DNA of 64,000 bases, from NCBI GenBank assembly GCA_018340805.1, contig JACMZG010001914.1, forward strand, positions 44,595,414 through 44,659,413, in the 5' to 3' direction. The stretch comes from Microvelia longipes. Taxonomy: Eukaryota > Arthropoda > Insecta > Hemiptera > Veliidae. The notes under the pieces were generated by a model, which did no database searches, was not told the DNA's origin, and saw only the letters and a list, made by a program, of their open reading frames with translations. Both the position numbers and the translations under genes were made by a program. Every line of letters begins with the position of its first letter. The stretch's first letter is position 1. Shown piece after piece: positions 1-44,547 of the stretch.

Positions 1-203
1 ATTTTTATATTTAAATTTATGAATACCGTGACAATTCTTGGTTATGACAGCTACATTTATTATTATTATAAAATTGATTGTTTTCTATATGTATTTTTCA
101 CAAAAACGGTTGCATGTTCTGTATTTCCAAAATTCAGAAACTAAAAGTAAATAGAAACCTTTATAAAACTTCCAGAGAACGCTAATGATGGCAGATAAGT
201 ATA

Positions 204-401
204 TTTCATTTAATTAATTTATTGATTTAGTCAATTTTATCAGGTAATTACACTTAATTACATGTGCACAGCTCGCCGATGTAATTAAAATACAGGCTGC
301 ATTAAATGCCAAAATCTATCTTTTAGCACGTGTAAAACTTTAGCCACTATTTCATTATTACCTGATTGAATCAATTAAATTAATAAATTACTTAAATGAA
401 A
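204..401. mobile_element. short inverted-repeat (MITE-like) element
   Basis: Two imperfect arms of about 42-45 bp (204-248 and 357-401) are reverse complements, sharing a catttaa...atttatt...aatcaggtaat pattern around a spacer of about 110 bp. No coding capacity. The flanks do not show a convincing target duplication, so the class is open. Confidence 0.55.
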
Positions 402-450
402 AACTTAAAAATAATCACAAGTGTTCTGTGTAAGATTAAAGTGGTAGGGT

Positions 451-750
451 TAGTTAGAAGTATAACTATACAAAGTAAGGTAGGTCCGCTGCAGCGCTAG
501 CGTCGACCGGAATCCAAATTTTCCCACCATTGAGTCAACAGTCTTACTGTTTAAGTATCTATAGTCTCTGGTTGGGTGGTTCTTCTGCCTAAATCCTATT
601 TTTAACGTGAGACAATCTTTCAGAACACTTAGTGCAGAAGCCAAAAATAAATATAAACACTGCTTAAACATTTTAAAAAAATCTTAATAAAACTTATGAT
701 ATTTTTGTGGGTAACAACTAAGTATTGTTACATTGAGAGAAAATAATTAC
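451..750. other. intronic or downstream DNA, nothing recognised
   Basis: AT-rich stretch between the short inverted-repeat element and the last visible collagen exon. The reading frames here show no family similarity I recognise. Confidence 0.5.
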
Positions 751-33530
<32,780 letters not shown>

Positions 33531-33690
33531 CTAGGAAAGAATTAAAACAAACAATGAACGTTAGTCAAAGCATAGAATATAACAATTAATAACAATCTTA
33601 AATATAAATAAAATTAATAGGATTAATCCTCAGATCGAGGGAGACTTATTCCAATGTTATTGATAAGAATGAGTCTGACTCAATCTCAAG

Positions 33691-33920
33691 TAGAGAAAGA
33701 AGGGGGTGATAGATGACTTATTAAATCCATGATAGGTGACAAATTAGATATTAAAGACAGACTCAGACTGTCAGATCAAATACTAAAGATAGACTAAGTC
33801 TGACAGATTAGATATTAAAGATAGACTCAGTTTTACAGATCAGATATTAAAGATTGAATCAGTCTTACAGATCAGATAATAAGGCCGACTCAGTCTTCCA
33901 GATCAGATGTCAAAGATAGA
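33691..33920. repeat. 230-bp direct repeat, copy 2
   Basis: Near-identical to copy 1 at 32614-32843. The two copies enclose collagen exon 33530-33495. Confidence 0.93.
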
Positions 33921-34302
33921 CATCTTATCTTTGAATGCCGCTCTAAGTCACTTTATTCCAATGAATTTTATCATTTGAATAAAAACGCTGACACATTGTT
34001 CTTGGGTCACATGCTATGAAAAATACGAACAATCCAATATCTTACATTCTTCAACATTCTGATTTGCATAATCTACTAATGTCTTGTTTGCTTTATTTAT
34101 TACATTTTACTGTAATACATTATGTAATTTATCTGAAATATACTCCAATAATGTATCGGTAACTCTATTAATTACATTATCCAAAGATGTATTAGTCAAT
34201 TTATTTCATACATTATTTAGTAATGGACAGAGGAAAGTTAGGGGGACTGTATATAATATAACAGAAATAAAGGTTTATAGAAAAAGAGGACAGCAGTGTT
34301 AT

Positions 34303-34972
34303 GCGGGGTGCGAGGACACGAACCGGTGCGACACTGGCTGGGGGGCCAGCCCAGGGTGGGAGGACAGAAATCGCAGCACACTGCTGGTCCCAGGTGGGAG
34401 GACAGAAATCAGAGGCAACACTGGCTGGGGGACCAGCCCAGGGTGGGAGGACAGAAATCAGAGGCAACACTGGCTGGGGGACCAGCCCAGGGTGGGAGGA
34501 CAGAAATCAGAGGCAACACTGGCTGGGGGACCAGCCCAGGGTGGAAGACAGAAATCAGAGGCAACACTGGCTGGGGGACCAGCCCAGGGTGGGAGGACAC
34601 GAATAGAGGCCAACACTGGCTGGGGACCAGCCCAGGGTGGGAGGACAGAATCAGAGCCAGCTGGGGACCAGGTGGAGGACAGAAATTAAGGCAACACTGG
34701 CAGGGGATTAGCCAGGATGAGAGGACACGACTCGGAGGCAATACTGGCTGGTGGACCAGCCCAGGGTGGGAGGACAGAAATCAGAGGCAACACTGGCAGG
34801 GGATCAGCCCAGGATGAAGAGGACACGACCGGAGGCAATACTGGCTGGGGACTAGCCCAGGGTGGGAGGACAGAAATCAGAGGCAACACTGGCAGGGGGA
34901 TCAGCCCAGGATGAGAGGACACGACCCGGAGGCAATACTAGCTGGGGGACCAGCCCAGGATGGGAGGACAGG
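34303..34972. repeat. 49-bp GC-rich minisatellite
   Basis: About 13 units of the form acagaaatcagaggcaacac, tggctgggggaccagcccag, ggtgggagg; some units have gacacga in place of gacagaaat. Strikingly GC-rich in AT-rich DNA. Because 49 is not a multiple of 3, all frames stay open on both strands over parts of the array, giving long spurious frames. Confidence 0.95.
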
Positions 34973-35077
34973 GTTATGTAATAAATAAATGGCAGAGAAA
35001 CTATTTTTTATTAATAATAAAAACTTTTAACTTTATTACTTATAAAGTTAAAAACTTAACATAAGGATCGGTAAGGA

Positions 35078-35125
35078 ATGTTGGGCTGGTCCCCCAGCCA
35101 CTGTTGCCGCCCCACTGTGTCCTTG
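35078..35125. repeat. single inverted unit of the 49-bp minisatellite
   Basis: ttgggctggtcccccagcca then ctgttgcc is the reverse complement of the array's core, 100 bp beyond its end. Confidence 0.85.
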
Positions 35126-35594
35126 CACTCTATGGTTAAATCTTGCCTGTATTAAACAACTGTCTTCTTTCTAAAACCTTTATTTTTGTCATTATCTAGT
35201 TGTGTAGAATAAGATGAACAAATACAGCTCATGTCTTATCTAATAAAAAAATATCAAGTTTCTGGATAGGTACTTTATTAAATATAAGTTAGAGACCATC
35301 AGGTTTCAAACATGATTATTTTATTAAATACTTTATCTAGTACTTCATCTACTAGATTATATAGTAGTAGTAGTAAGTGAAATAAATTATGTATCTACGT
35401 ATAAGGAACTGCATTAAATATATAATCTATACAAATTATAAACGAAATAAAAAATCATTTCCAAAAGTGTCATGTATGTTTAATTTAATAAAATATAAAT
35501 AAAAGAGCATGTTTAAAAAAAAAACGCAAACAAAAAATCTTTATGAATTCAGGTGTGAAATGTTTTAATAAATTAGTTGAGTTATTCTAAATAT
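35126..35594. other. AT-rich DNA, nothing recognised
   Basis: A tagtagtagtaagt run near 35365 only. Confidence 0.4.
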
Positions 35595-35604
35595 NNNNNN
35601 NNNN
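35595..35604. other. assembly gap (10 N)
   Basis: Exactly ten N. The left flank is AT-rich; the right flank changes abruptly to GC-richer sequence with two related units containing catgtgtcga(t/c)gtaacg, then a MITE family A right end. The gap may hide a tandem repeat. Confidence 1.
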
Positions 35605-35737
35605 CGAGACCTCGCTAAACCATGCCATGTGTCGATGTAACGACACCTCTGTCCTGATTTTGCGTAAGATCGACACATGTGTCGACGTAACGCAGTGTCG
35701 AGACCCCAGGGGCGACCCTATATATAGTATTATTCTA
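35605..35737. repeat. gap-flanking unit pair and MITE family A right end
   Basis: Two imperfect units around catgtgtcgatgtaacgaca (35627 and about 35675), then tatatatagtattattcta (about 35719-35737) matching the right end of the 42833-43365 MITE. The remaining MITE body is missing. Confidence 0.55.
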
Positions 35738-36540
35738 AGATCTTAAGTAAAAGAAAACAAGACTGATAACATCTAATAGATAACGCACCGACGTAGGAGC
35801 TACAACACATAATTTCTGCTACAAACCTTTTAAAAATAAGAATTAATAGAGCTTTAAACTAGAGTCAAATATTGTGTGTGATGCAAACTTTTCAAGGATG
35901 AGCATAGTCTTGCAATCTCAATGGGAAATATATTTTTTTCCCGTTTCCTTTGATAGAACCAGAAAAATATGAATAACGAGTTGACGCTTAAGTTATAAAA
36001 CGTAAACCGGAAACGCAAGCAAGTAATGGATTCATACGCACGGAAACACGCATTTTAAAAGAAATTCGTCCGGCAATCGGACCTCCGTACCAGAATTTGT
36101 TACCACTCGAAATGCATAATCATGATCAAAATCAATTCTTGCCAACAAAAGATAAATAAGGGAGAGAAAACAATAATAGGGGATGAAAATAGAAGATTAG
36201 GAAAAGAAGGAGGAAAGTAATAAATGCAACTGCAGAGAGGGAGATAAACAGGAAGCATTAAATAACAATTGCAAGTCTTTATTGTTTTATAGCAGATTAA
36301 TGGTGCTTATTGGCATTTTTCTTTCCCACTGCTTCTAGTGTCGAGGAAAGTTTTGCAACACCTCTTAATGGAATTAATTTTTCTCTTCCAATGTTTTTGT
36401 TTTATGCTTAAAAACACTTTACACTTTTCCTCACCTTCATACAGAAGGAATATAGAGAAAACGTATTGGGTTCACCCAAAAAATTTTAACCCGAGATTTC
36501 ACTTGAATTATCCATTTTAGGTGTTTTTAGAACCATCTGT
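35738..36540. other. no recognised feature
   Basis: No gene or tandem repeat identified. Confidence 0.4.
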
Positions 36541-37156
36541 GCCAATTTCAGCTTGATTTCTGTGTGTGTGTGTGTGTGTCTGTGTCACGCATAAATCCCA
36601 CTGTGTTTATGCTAGATAGTTGAAACTTGGTACAAAAATCAGTCTTTGGGTCTAGTTGTGCTGCCCGGAATAACAAAATTTTATGTCACTATTAACCCTA
36701 TTTGCTTAATTAGCAAAAATTAAAAAAAAAAAATGACCCGATGAACTTGAATTTTAGCAGGAATATACCTCTTATATAACAAACAAATCTTCCGAATTTC
36801 GTTTTGATATTGGCCGCCATTTTGAAATTATTTACTTTTGAAATTTAAAATTTTGACGCTTAATAATACCAAAGTACACACGTGTTTTGACATATAACAC
36901 GTCGTTGGAACCGCAAAAAAATAAGGAACAAATATAAAAAACTCCGATCAAAATCTATTAATTAGTTAAAAAGTTATAAGCGAACTTAATGATTAATTAG
37001 TGCGACACTTTTGTTAAATGTAAAAAGTTTGTTTACATTTGTCAATATACAAATCCCCGCCAAAAATTCAAATAATTTAAAAAACCAAGTAAATATTGGA
37101 ACTTTTTCTCATTTAAGATTATGCGAAGTTTAACGTTCTTGTATGCTTTTTTATAC
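36541..37156. repeat. unclassified repeat-like DNA
   Basis: A (tg)n tract at about 36560-36590, then tagttgaaacttggtac, also present near 46515. The end (attagttaaaaagttataag) is typical of dispersed non-coding repeats. Boundaries not defined. Confidence 0.35.
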
Positions 37157-37465
37157 GGGTACGGGGTACCTCGGAAGTTTAAAAAACCCTAGGCTGTTTG
37201 CTAACCATCCTATTCTGAGGACGAGCGAAGTGAGTCCGAAGTACATAAACTCTAGGCCACTCGTAACCATCTATTCTGTCCGAAGTACAGGCCATCGTAA
37301 CCCTATTCTGAGGACGAGCGAAGTGAGTCCGAAGTACATAAACTCTAGGCCACTCGTAACCATCCTATTCTGAGGACGAGCGAAGTGAGTCCGAAGTACA
37401 TAAACTCTAGGTCACTGGTAACCATCCTACTCTGAGGACGAGCGAAGCGAGTACCCGATTTTTTA
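37157..37465. repeat. GGTACC-family element expanded by a 62-bp tandem
   Basis: Starts gggtacggggtacctcggaa and ends cgagtacccgatttttta, i.e. inverted termini. Between them are about four units of tattctgaggacgagcgaag, tgagtccgaagtacataaac. Spacing between intact units is 62 bp. Confidence 0.75.
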
Positions 37466-37710
37466 TTACTTATAAGATTGATTTATTTTGTATTTGACAC
37501 GTAACTTCCATCAGTTATTACTTCAATACTTCAACACGTTCAATACTTCAGTACTTGAAGCTTTATTACTTAAAGATAGTGAGCAACTTTGCTATAGATA
37601 CAGAGCTATAATAAAATTAGCTCTGTCATAAAACCAGCACACAAAATGCGTGTATTCAATTTACGCCTCAGTTATATTAATTATTAGTAGTAGTAGTAAG
37701 AGTGGGGAGG

Positions 37711-37952
37711 TCAAGCCTGTACTTCCACTACTTTCTCCTCGTCGAACCTCCTGCTACGATGGATGAAAGTAAGAATGTCCTGCCATCTTAGAGACTCCAT
37801 TTCCTCTTCGAGTAGAGTTCCAGTTCCAAATATTTGAAACCTGAGCCTTCCAAACCCTTCACACGTTGCCAAATAGTGATAGGCTGTTTCTTCCTCATTG
37901 TCTTCACATATTGCATATATTGGGCTCTCAGTCACCTTCATTAGGGCTAAAT
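37711..37952 (-). pseudogene. LINE ORF2 C-terminal fragment
   Basis: Minus-strand frame with ITESP-like start (VTESPIYAICEDNEEETA), then HYLATCEGFGRLRFQIFG and ILTFIHRSRRF. This CxxC...H...C with a C-terminal ILxFI is typical of the end of I/Jockey-group LINE polymerases (RNase H-distal region). 5'-truncated; the non-coding tail after the stop runs into a tactactacta repeat at about 37690. Confidence 0.7.
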
Positions 37953-37996
37953 GAAAATTATTAAAAAAAAAACAAAAAAAAACAGGGAACAAACAA

Positions 37997-38190
37997 AAGT
38001 AAAACTCGGGTACTGGGTACATCGGTATTTTTCCCAACAACTTCGGACTCGCTTCGCTCGTTTCAGAATGACATAGTCGTCCAAAACTTAAGGTAATATT
38101 ACTTCGGTCTCGCTAAGGAAATAAAATAGTTTTTTATCTCAAGTCTAGGGTGGTATGACTTCTGACTCGCTAAGCTCGTCCTCAGAATAC
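37997..38190. repeat. GGTACC-family repeat, diverged
   Basis: actcgggtactgggtacatc then ttcggactcgcttcgctcgt and a second gactcgctaagctcgtcctc. Confidence 0.55.
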
Positions 38191-38317
38191 ATATAGTGAT
38201 TATCCACAGCATTATCAGCATTATTAGCAAACCAAATATCTTGGGTAGCCTTTGGTTATACTTAAAGCTTAAAAAAATACGGTGGATAGGCAGTACATAT
38301 CGTACTGACAATTACAT

Positions 38318-38424
38318 AGTTTGCTGAAAATCACCAAGTTTAATGAGAATTACCATGTTTGCTGAGAATTAGCTAGTTTGCTGAAAATTACCTAGTTTGC
38401 TGAGAATTACCAAGTTTGCTGTGC
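38318..38424. repeat. 19-bp tandem repeat
   Basis: About six copies of agtttgctgagaattacca with small changes. Confidence 0.88.
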
Positions 38425-38587
38425 CAGCAAGTTTTTTAAAAAAAACGTTAAAACTAATTTAAAGTTAACAGAAAGTTGTCTAATAGTTTGTTCTTTGTAG
38501 CATTGGAAAGTTTATAGAACTCCATCTCAGGCTTGATCAAGGAGAATTTAGTTCTATAAAAGTTTTGAATGATTTAATCAATTAATA

Positions 38588-38615
38588 TTTCACCTATCAT
38601 TGTAGGCATCTTCAG
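38588..38615 (-). ncRNA. hammerhead-like core, mirror of 38782-38809
   Basis: Minus strand: CTGAAGA (38615-38609), T, GCCTA/TAGGT (one G-U), GAAA (38591-38588). Confidence 0.5.
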
Positions 38616-38781
38616 AATCTATATCTACAGACTACATAATAAACTATTAAAATAAATAAATACACAAACACAATACATTAATGGAAAGATTTTAAGCATT
38701 GATTTTTCTAGTCTTTCCATTAATGTATTGTGTTATTTATTTATTTTAATAGTTTATTAATGTAGTTTGTAGATATAGATT

Positions 38782-38809
38782 CTGAAGATGCCTACAATGA
38801 TAGGCGAAA
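38782..38809 (+). ncRNA. hammerhead-like core, best stem II
   Basis: CTGAAGA (38782-38788), T, GCCTA/TAGGC perfect 5-bp stem with caatga loop, GAAA (38806-38809). The core box fits CTGANGA. Stems I and III not resolved. Confidence 0.55.
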
Positions 38810-39004
38810 TCAAAAACTTCAAAACAAATTCAAAACTTTTTATAGAACTAAAGTCCCTTTGATCAAGCCTGATGAAGTTGTCTACATTTTTTATGTTTTT
38901 TGGATTGCTGAGTCGAATGAAACTGGTTCGGAGATAATGAAAATCCTTAAAACTAATGACCGTCGTTGGAAGCCTGGTTCAGGTGATGAGTTTTTAGCAT
39001 GTGA

Positions 39005-39120
39005 TAAGTCTTACATTTAAAAAACTGTGTACGGGGTACCTTGAAACTTTTCCTCACCATTCCCACTACTTCAGCCCATCCTCACTACTTCCCACTCGCT
39101 TCGCTCGTCACACACACATA
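39005..39120. repeat. GGTACC-family repeat fragment
   Basis: tgtgtacggggtaccttgaa then acttttcctcacc and ccactcgcttcgctcgtc. Confidence 0.55.
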
Positions 39121-40143
39121 CAAATACGTACAGACATACAACTTAGGAAGTCTTAAAACACCTAAAACCATAGAGATATATACTAGAGGGGGCATAGCCT
39201 ATCTAAATACATTGAGAGACCTGAAACATTTTTTTTTATGGACTCTCAGGGACTCTGTGTAACCTCATTGAAACCTCCTTCAAGAGTGAGTTAAGGTTGT
39301 AATAAATCAATTGTTTTCGGCTTTCCGCACATTGTTTGTGTTTTGATTTGTATTTTAAACATTCTACTTTATAAGTTACTGTAATTTTATACTAATTTTT
39401 TGATTATATTTTTAGCGAAAGAGATCAGGTTACTTTTTCAATGTTTCAAAATTCAACCAATAGGGCCCCTCTATTAATAATATCTCTATGCCTAAAACGG
39501 ATAATTCAGGTAAAACCAGGGTTTTGGTTTCTCAGCCAACACAATATTTATTCTATGAGCCTTCGATATAAACGAGGAAAAGTTAAAACTATTCATAGAT
39601 TTATAAATATTGAGGAACTTTTGTAAAAATTATTGATAAAATAAAGTAAGAAACCAGTTTAAAAATAAATCATAGAGATGCTTTGAATTATGCTCGCGAG
39701 CTTATTTATTAAGTGTAGAGGTAGAATTAACAGTTGATAAAATCAATAAATAAATAATAATAATAATTAAGCTTGCTATTGAAGTACAGCGGCAATGGAA
39801 AAATGGAGCAAGTTTTTGATATTTGCAATATTTGATATTTGATAAGTACATGATAGTTTGCATAAATTAGATATAAGCCCTTTCATATACAAACTTTACA
39901 GAAAGCTGCCATCATTATCGATACATGCACATCGTCCGAAAATTTCTATCGACTGACCTAGTGACTTAAGACAGAAAATAAACAAAATAAAAGATGTTTG
40001 ACTTGGCTTTGCCCGTCAATTTATCTATTTTTTAGCCAGTATTTTTTTACTGAGATAGAGAAAATCTAAAAACAAATAATAATTAATAACAATATAATAA
40101 TAATAACAATAATAATAACCCAAACAAACACCGAATAGAGTCA
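39121..40143. other. no recognised feature (possible LTR of the 40-41 kb BEL fragment)
   Basis: If the fragment at 40144-41288 kept its 3' end, its LTR would lie here, starting next to the C-run at 40144. No second LTR is available for comparison, so this is unproven. Confidence 0.3.
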
Positions 40144-41288
40144 CCCCCCCCCCCTGTAAAGAACTATCTTTTTTGTTTTAACTATCTAATATAATATCTA
40201 GTATAATTTTAACTATATCTTTAATATTTTTAACAATGAAATTATGACAATTCAAATTCTCTATTTTTTCTTGTCATGTAATGACATGACACTCCCAGCC
40301 GCCTGCGTCTACTCAGCTGCTTTCTTTTTCTTTTTCAATTTCCAACGGATACAAGTGTTTTACGGCTCTTGTTAGTTCAGTTGTTCCAGTTCTAATTGTC
40401 GCAGTTCTTATTTTACCATCACTGCTCCTTATTAAATTGGTTATCACTCCTACAACCCATTTATTCCTTGGTAGTTTGTTCTAATTCATTGCCAACATAC
40501 ACCAGCGGTCGACTATTCATAATCATTTCTACTTCACTTAACACAGTATTCAATTGACTAAGTGTTAACTGTTTTCGTCCAATTGATTTTGTCAAACTTC
40601 TTTTTACCATACCAATCAGTCTCTCATACATACCGCCTTGCCAAGGAGCAGATTCCGTTGTAAATTTCCAGTCAATGTCCAAATTTTGACTAAACTCTGT
40701 TATATGTAAGTCTGGTAGATCAGTCCTTTGTCCGTGTTCTCTTAATATGATACTAGTCAACTGAAATATTTTTGCTTTGGCTGAGGCATTATACACAATA
40801 CGAACTTTTGTTGTGGTCTTTAGAGGAGTTATCACTGGATGATTAGGTAAATAGTGTTTAATATTTCCAATTACTGTAGTTTCATCTATTTTCTCTATGA
40901 TTTGTTTTGATAATTGTTCATTAATAATTGTATCATATTTTTGTAAAAGATCTAAATTTTGTTTTTTAAAAAGAAATTTCAATCTATTTAAAGCTAAATA
41001 ATAATTATCAGGCAGATCAGGGGGATATTCCCTCCATGGCCAAGATACTCTATAGCGACCGTTAACTAATTGAATGCTTTTAGCGAACTCATGTAGTGCA
41101 AAATCATCTTCAATTTCTATTGGACTCTCTGTGATGCCTATTTGATTTAATTGCCATAGTTGTGATAAATTTATTTTACTGTCATGTGTAATAGGGAAAT
41201 CAGGTGGGTTATTATAATAATCTTGGGGATCTTTTTTTTCCCCCCTGAAAAAAAGTGACACCTTTGGATGATGTCCCGCTGTCATTTA
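40144..41288 (-). pseudogene. BEL/Pao pol fragment with internal deletion
   Basis: A 274-codon minus-strand frame (41285-40461) starts with the protease-RT linker of BEL/Pao pol (QLWQLNQIGI, YLPNHPVITP, TTTKVRIVYNASAK) and then jumps directly to the C-terminal integrase part (FTTESAPWQGGMYERLIGMV, then MNSRPLVYV). The RT core, RNase H and integrase catalytic core are missing, yet the frame is intact. A second break near 40460 shifts to NKWVVGVITNLIRSSDGK (to about 40310), the last pol domain. A G-run on the minus strand (40154-40144), followed by TGA, resembles a polypurine tract and LTR start. Confidence 0.8.
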
Positions 41289-41987
41289 ATGCCATTGCTA
41301 TGCAATGAGAAAATAATAATAATAAATAAATCAATAGTAAAAAAGTTAATTATTAAAGAAAGTTTTAAGAAACTCCAAACAATTATACGGCATATAAAAA
41401 GAAATAAGTTTAGAATAAGAGGAGTGATGGAAACAAAAAGAAATACATTGAGATGGTGAAAGCTTTATTAAAAGAATTAGGATTAGCTTTATAAAAAAAA
41501 TATGAGAAAAAAACCCGGGAATAATTGTGGGGCTTGCGGCGACCCACCAGTCTATGCTAATGAAGACCGCAAGTAAATAAAACCAATTATGCTAAACATA
41601 ACATTAAATTTAAAGTAAGTAAATATCATTTTGTTGGTTATTAAATGAAATATTGAGTTTATTTTCATAAAGCAGAATATACTGATGTGAAAAAACTAAA
41701 AGAATTTTGGCGCTATTGTTTGCAATATATAAATATTTCGAGACTTTTCTCGTTATACTTAAGTATCTCACTTTATTAATAGAAGTAAAACCCGGAAAAT
41801 TGCTTTTCAAACAGTCCATTGAAAAAAAAAAAGTGAAATGGAAAAACGACGGAAAAGCTATTCTGATAAAGAAAATCGTCAACGCTTCTTTGCTTAAAGC
41901 CGATTTATAAATTGTTAAAACTGAAATGGCTGCAAACGAAAGTGACGGCTGGAGTTTGTCCCAATGATTCAGGCATCCAATAAACAA
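41289..41987. other. no recognised feature
   Basis: Overlapping frames on both strands (41610-41987 minus) show no family motif. Confidence 0.4.
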
Positions 41988-42125
41988 ATATATTACTACT
42001 TTAAATATAGTGTATACTACTTTAAATATATTGTATACTACTTTAAATATGTTGTATACTACTTTAAATATATTGTATACTACTTGAAATATATTGTATA
42101 CTACTTTAAATACTACTTGAATATT
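41988..42125. repeat. 21-bp tandem repeat
   Basis: About six copies of ctactttaaatatattgtat plus a. Confidence 0.92.
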
Positions 42126-42832
42126 GATATATTGTATATATACTGACTACTACATTGTATACTAATTACATTTTAAATTCATTCTTATGATACCAGACAA
42201 GCATCTAAACTATTAACTAAAAAATACCGCCTTACCAACATAGCAAAACTTAATATTAATTATTTTGGTATAAAGCTATGACTGAACTAAACTGTCACTA
42301 TTTCCCAGAATGAAACAATTTTCCAAATGAAACCAGAGTTACTAGATAACCTGCAGTAAATTCTCAACTCTGTCGAAATTCTTCAATTATTAAATTTGAT
42401 TGTTTTATTACTTCGTTTTAATAGTCATTTTAGATTTTTAAAAATAATTATTATAAAATTTAAGAAACATTTGGTCATACAAAATTTTTTATATTTATAC
42501 GAACAAATAAATTTAGTACTTGTATTAGTTTATAAATAAAGTAACAGTGAATAAGTAAATGACTTTATTATTAATCAAAGACTTACAAAATCGCAAGGCA
42601 ATAGAGAAAGTATATAATTGTTATGAACACATATCTATTTACAATAACATATCTGTTTTATACTTGTACAGATACATATTTTCAAGTATCGGATTTCATA
42701 CGAAACACCGAGGAAAGCTAAGGGGAAAGTCTCTACTTGTTGGAATTATGTTTTGATCCGCCATTGTTGGCCTTACGACTAGTTGCTTTATTTAAAATAT
42801 ATATGATAGTAGGTTACACTAATGCAGGCTTA
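42126..42832. other. no recognised feature
   Basis: AT-rich; no element boundary or gene seen. Confidence 0.4.
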
Positions 42833-43367
42833 GAATAATACTATATATAGAAGGAGCACTACTGATAACACAAAAGTCGGTTCACTGGTGGAACTAAGTA
42901 ATGCTGCCACCCTAACAATATACAATTTTCTAAAAAAAAAAGTTGGCAATACTTCCGGTGCTGAATTATTATGTTCTATTATTAATTAATGATTGATTAT
43001 TCATAAAATACTAATATAAATATCGGTGCATTACAATATTTAAAGCATTTTAAATTGTAGTTTAACGTATTTATTAAAATTATATATAATAAGTAGTCCT
43101 CGGCAACTAAATGTAGATTCTTGTATTCCACCACCCTTTTGCCATCTAAGATCAGTTTTATTAAATACTCAGCAGGTGTTTTAAGTTATTAATATTTTCT
43201 TTACGATCTTTCTTCATTAATAGATATTATGACACATATTTAAAATAATGTTTTGTTGTCAGGTTGGCAGCATTACTTAGTTGCACCAGTCAACCGGCTT
43301 TCGTGTTATCAGTGGAATTACATTGTGTTTACGGTCCTGTGCTCCTTCTATATATAGTATTATTCTA
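42831..43367. mobile_element. TA-flanked MITE, family A copy 2
   Basis: Ends GAATAATACTATATATAG and its complement, with TA at 42831-42832 and 43366-43367. Near-identical in length (533 vs 523 bp) and sequence to 9525-10047. Confidence 0.88.
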
Positions 43368-43676
43368 AGTACCTACTATTCAATAACATAACGTCATTAG
43401 TTTAGAGAAATCATTATTTTTAAGTCCCTACTTTATGCATTGCAAACTAGATAATGAATCATCAGAGCTGTTAGAAATGAAGGGACCCAGAAAGAGCCAT
43501 GAAAGGACAAATAGGAAAGTTCCTGTCAAGGTGCAAGAATCTTTAGTTTTCTCACGGAAAATTTTGACTAAAAAAACTAACCATGAGGAAAATATTTGTA
43601 TAATAACATTTACACCAAGTGTGACGATCAAATTTATTATTAATGATGTCACATGACTTAGTATAAACAACTTACC

Positions 43677-44113
43677 TATACAAAGATATATTATCCTTGA
43701 TTAAACTGCTGATATCCTATTTCTACTTAATATACAAATCTATAATGATATATTAAGAAGGGATAAAGTGCTAAGTGGGGACGAGATGGGGAGAAAGGGA
43801 AAGAGAGTGGTGGAACTGCAGAACAGGTCCAGGCTCGGTATTAGAATCATGTTTTTAGGTATTTTGCTATAATTTCGTTTTTTAATATAAAATGTATCAA
43901 TTACTTATATCTTAAGGTGTAGGGATTACCCGATATATTAATAAATATGTAAGTACTCTTTGAACCTATTTTCAGAATATATGTATTAAGCTGATCTCTG
44001 TTATTATTTATAACTATACCTTTCCTGACACTAGTAAGATGTTCTAGAAGGGAGGGTACTAAAATGTGAGAAGTACCTAAGCATGCCAAAGCTTAAAGAA
44101 AGGTCCCTCACAC
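43677..44113 (-). repeat. dispersed repeat with conserved 62-codon frame, copy 2
   Basis: Inverted relative to 1487-1912. The 62-codon frame (44089-43901) differs from copy 1 at only three residues by my reading. Product not recognised. Confidence 0.65.
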
Positions 44114-44493
44114 AAGTGTTTACGTAATCAGAGTGGCTTCGAAAATAAATATGATGTCATTGATATTACCATACGGTGCCATCTAAATAAAAGCAATTAT
44201 GAGTTTAACCATAAATCCAAAACTTTTGGTGCTAAATATAATCAATTTTTTAGCAGTAAGAAGTTTCCGCTAGGTTATAATGAAAAGCAGAAGCTTGAAA
44301 ATGGTATGGTTAAAAATCCAATAAAAATAGTTAATCGAATTTTAGAATACAAAAAGCATAAAATATTCCTCTTAGTATGAACTTGCTTAGATATTTGCTT
44401 TATAATCATTATGCTAGGAGCTTCGAGTATTTTGGTAAAGACAAAGATAACAAGGATGCAGTTGCTGTGAGGTTACCAGTGAGAAGAGCCTAG
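44113..44493 (+). pseudogene. decayed coding fragment, family unknown
   Basis: A plus-strand frame of about 85 codons (roughly 44118-44380) reads through SGFENKYDVIDITIRCHLNK and FGAKYNQFFSSKKFPLGYNE to a TGA. After a frame change it continues NLLRYLLYNHYARSFEYFGK to a TAG at 44491. The codon-like composition suggests former protein coding, probably from a mobile element, but I recognise no family. It adjoins the dispersed repeat and may belong to the same element. Confidence 0.35.
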
Positions 44494-44547
44494 TGGTTTA
44501 TAAGAGTATATATTTTGGAAGTAACAGTGCTGATTGCTGATTCAAAG

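Larger units (their letters stand above)
38505..38882. mobile_element. palindromic element with paired hammerhead-like cores
   Basis: Arms about 38505-38695 and 38712-38882 are reverse complements (cacaatacattaatggaaag, agatatagattctgaag, tttatagaact, ttgatcaagcctga). Each arm has a CTGAAGA-type core. The arms differ by several small indels. Confidence 0.8.

Noticed and set aside
34084..34922. Long frames (up to 201 codons) on both strands
   Set aside because: They run through the 49-bp minisatellite, whose period is not a multiple of three, so every frame stays open by repetition. No non-repeat domain is present.
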